DNA of 6,830 nucleotides, taken from Wenzhouxiangella sp. Its GTDB lineage: Bacteria; Pseudomonadota; Gammaproteobacteria; Xanthomonadales; Wenzhouxiangellaceae. The notes under the pieces were generated by a model. It was not told where the DNA came from. It saw nothing but the letters and a program-made list of their open reading frames with translations, and did no database searches. The position numbers were made by a program, and so were the translations under genes. Below, one piece after another: positions 6,480-6,830 of the stretch (the first letter of the stretch is position 1; each line of letters starts with the position of its first letter). The stretch spans positions 1 through 6,830 of the forward strand of contig SKIE01000095.1 of assembly GCA_007116585.1 (NCBI GenBank). Direction: 5' to 3'.

Positions 6480-6830
6480 TCAGGTTCGCAGAGAACGGTG
6501 TCGGTGCCAGCTGGCCCAGAAAAAGAGCGCCAAGGCCAGCCAGACCAGCCCGAAGGTGATCGCGTGGTGCATTGTAAACGCCTCTCCATAGATGAAAACC
6601 GCCAGCACAAAAGTCAGGCTGGGCGCCAGGTACTGCATCAGGCCAATGGTGCTCAACGGCAGGCGCCGGACGCCGGCGGCGAACAACAGCAGCGGCGCCA
6701 CCGTCAGTGCGCCCGTGCCGACCAGCAGCAGGGCCCGGGCTGGCTCATCCAGCGCAAACGACAGTTCACCCTGCCCCTGCAGCCACCACAGCCAGCCCAG
6801 GGCCAGCGGGCTCACCAGCAAGGTTTCCCA
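6480..6830 (-). CDS. rarD: RarD-type EamA/DMT permease, 5' end beyond the window
   Basis: The C-terminal 116 residues of an inner-membrane permease of the drug/metabolite transporter (EamA) superfamily, closest to RarD, named the chloramphenicol-sensitivity protein; its physiological substrate is not established. The frame stays open to the right edge, and full proteins run to about 300 residues with ten membrane helices, so roughly 60% of the gene is outside. The visible part starts at WETLLVSPLALGWLWW, a typical RarD segment, and continues with a helix LTVAPLLLFAAGVRRLPLST, then IGLMQYLAPSLTFVLAVFIY followed by GE and a last helix FGLVWLALALFFW. The LPLSTIGLMQYLAPSLTF block matches the conserved RarD pattern (L-LST-GF-QYI-P-L-F in E. 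coli). A basic tail, WHRHRSLRT, ends the protein. It is followed 17 bases later by the ABC exporter gene, so the two are probably cotranscribed. Confidence 0.87.
   Translation of the reverse strand, partial: WETLLVSPLALGWLWWLQGQGELSFALDEPARALLLVGTGALTVAPLLLFAAGVRRLPLSTIGLMQYLAPSLTFVLAVFIYGEAFTMHHAITFGLVWLALALFFWASWHRHRSLRT

Noticed and set aside
1..6830. Novel defence, mobile or biosynthetic system
   Set aside because: Every gene belongs to a known chromosomal family, spacing is normal, and there are no transposases, integrases, nucleases, toxin-antitoxin pairs, arrays or composition shifts.

Overview
The window looks like ordinary chromosome of a GC-rich gammaproteobacterium. The base composition is high-GC throughout, and the gene set (RfaH, a ManB/CpsG-type phosphomannomutase, TrhA/hemolysin III, RarD) is typical of that class. 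The RfaH and ManB proteins line up with the Escherichia coli proteins as I remember them. I cannot place it to genus; a relative of Xanthomonadales or Chromatiales is only a guess. Coding density is very high: the longest gene-free stretch is 83 bases (1322-1404), and I see no rRNA, tRNA, CRISPR array, insertion sequence, phage gene or change in composition.

Left half, plus strand. The window opens inside a gene for an AraC-family regulator (1-747). A 49-base gap leads to rfaH (797-1321), the operon-specific NusG paralogue that helps RNA polymerase through long surface-polysaccharide operons. After 83 bases comes manB (1405-2766), which makes mannose-1-phosphate for GDP-mannose and hence for mannose- or fucose-type sugars in surface glycans. 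Then come a GNAT acetyltransferase (2802-3389), a hemolysin III/TrhA membrane protein (3402-4061) and an SYLF-domain lipoprotein (4109-4651). The gaps are 35, 12 and 47 bases, and I see no convincing terminator between any of these genes, so one or two multi-gene transcripts are plausible.

Right half, minus strand. A RarD-type permease runs in from beyond the right edge (6480-6830). It is followed 17 bases later by a fused ABC half-transporter of the MsbA-related type (6462-4636). The ABC gene converges on the lipoprotein gene and the two coding regions overlap tail to tail by 16 bases (4636-4651).

The common theme is the cell envelope: a regulator of surface-glycan operons, a sugar-nucleotide precursor enzyme, an envelope lipoprotein and three membrane proteins. 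I found no evidence of a novel multi-gene system. The points most worth a second look are fine-scale: the RfaH protein keeps the residues tied to fold switching and DNA-element recognition but has lost the HTT motif; a 14-base tandem duplication carries the lipoprotein ribosome binding site; the acetyltransferase and hemolysin III genes share one reading frame separated by a single TGA; and the lipoprotein and ABC genes overlap at their 3' ends.
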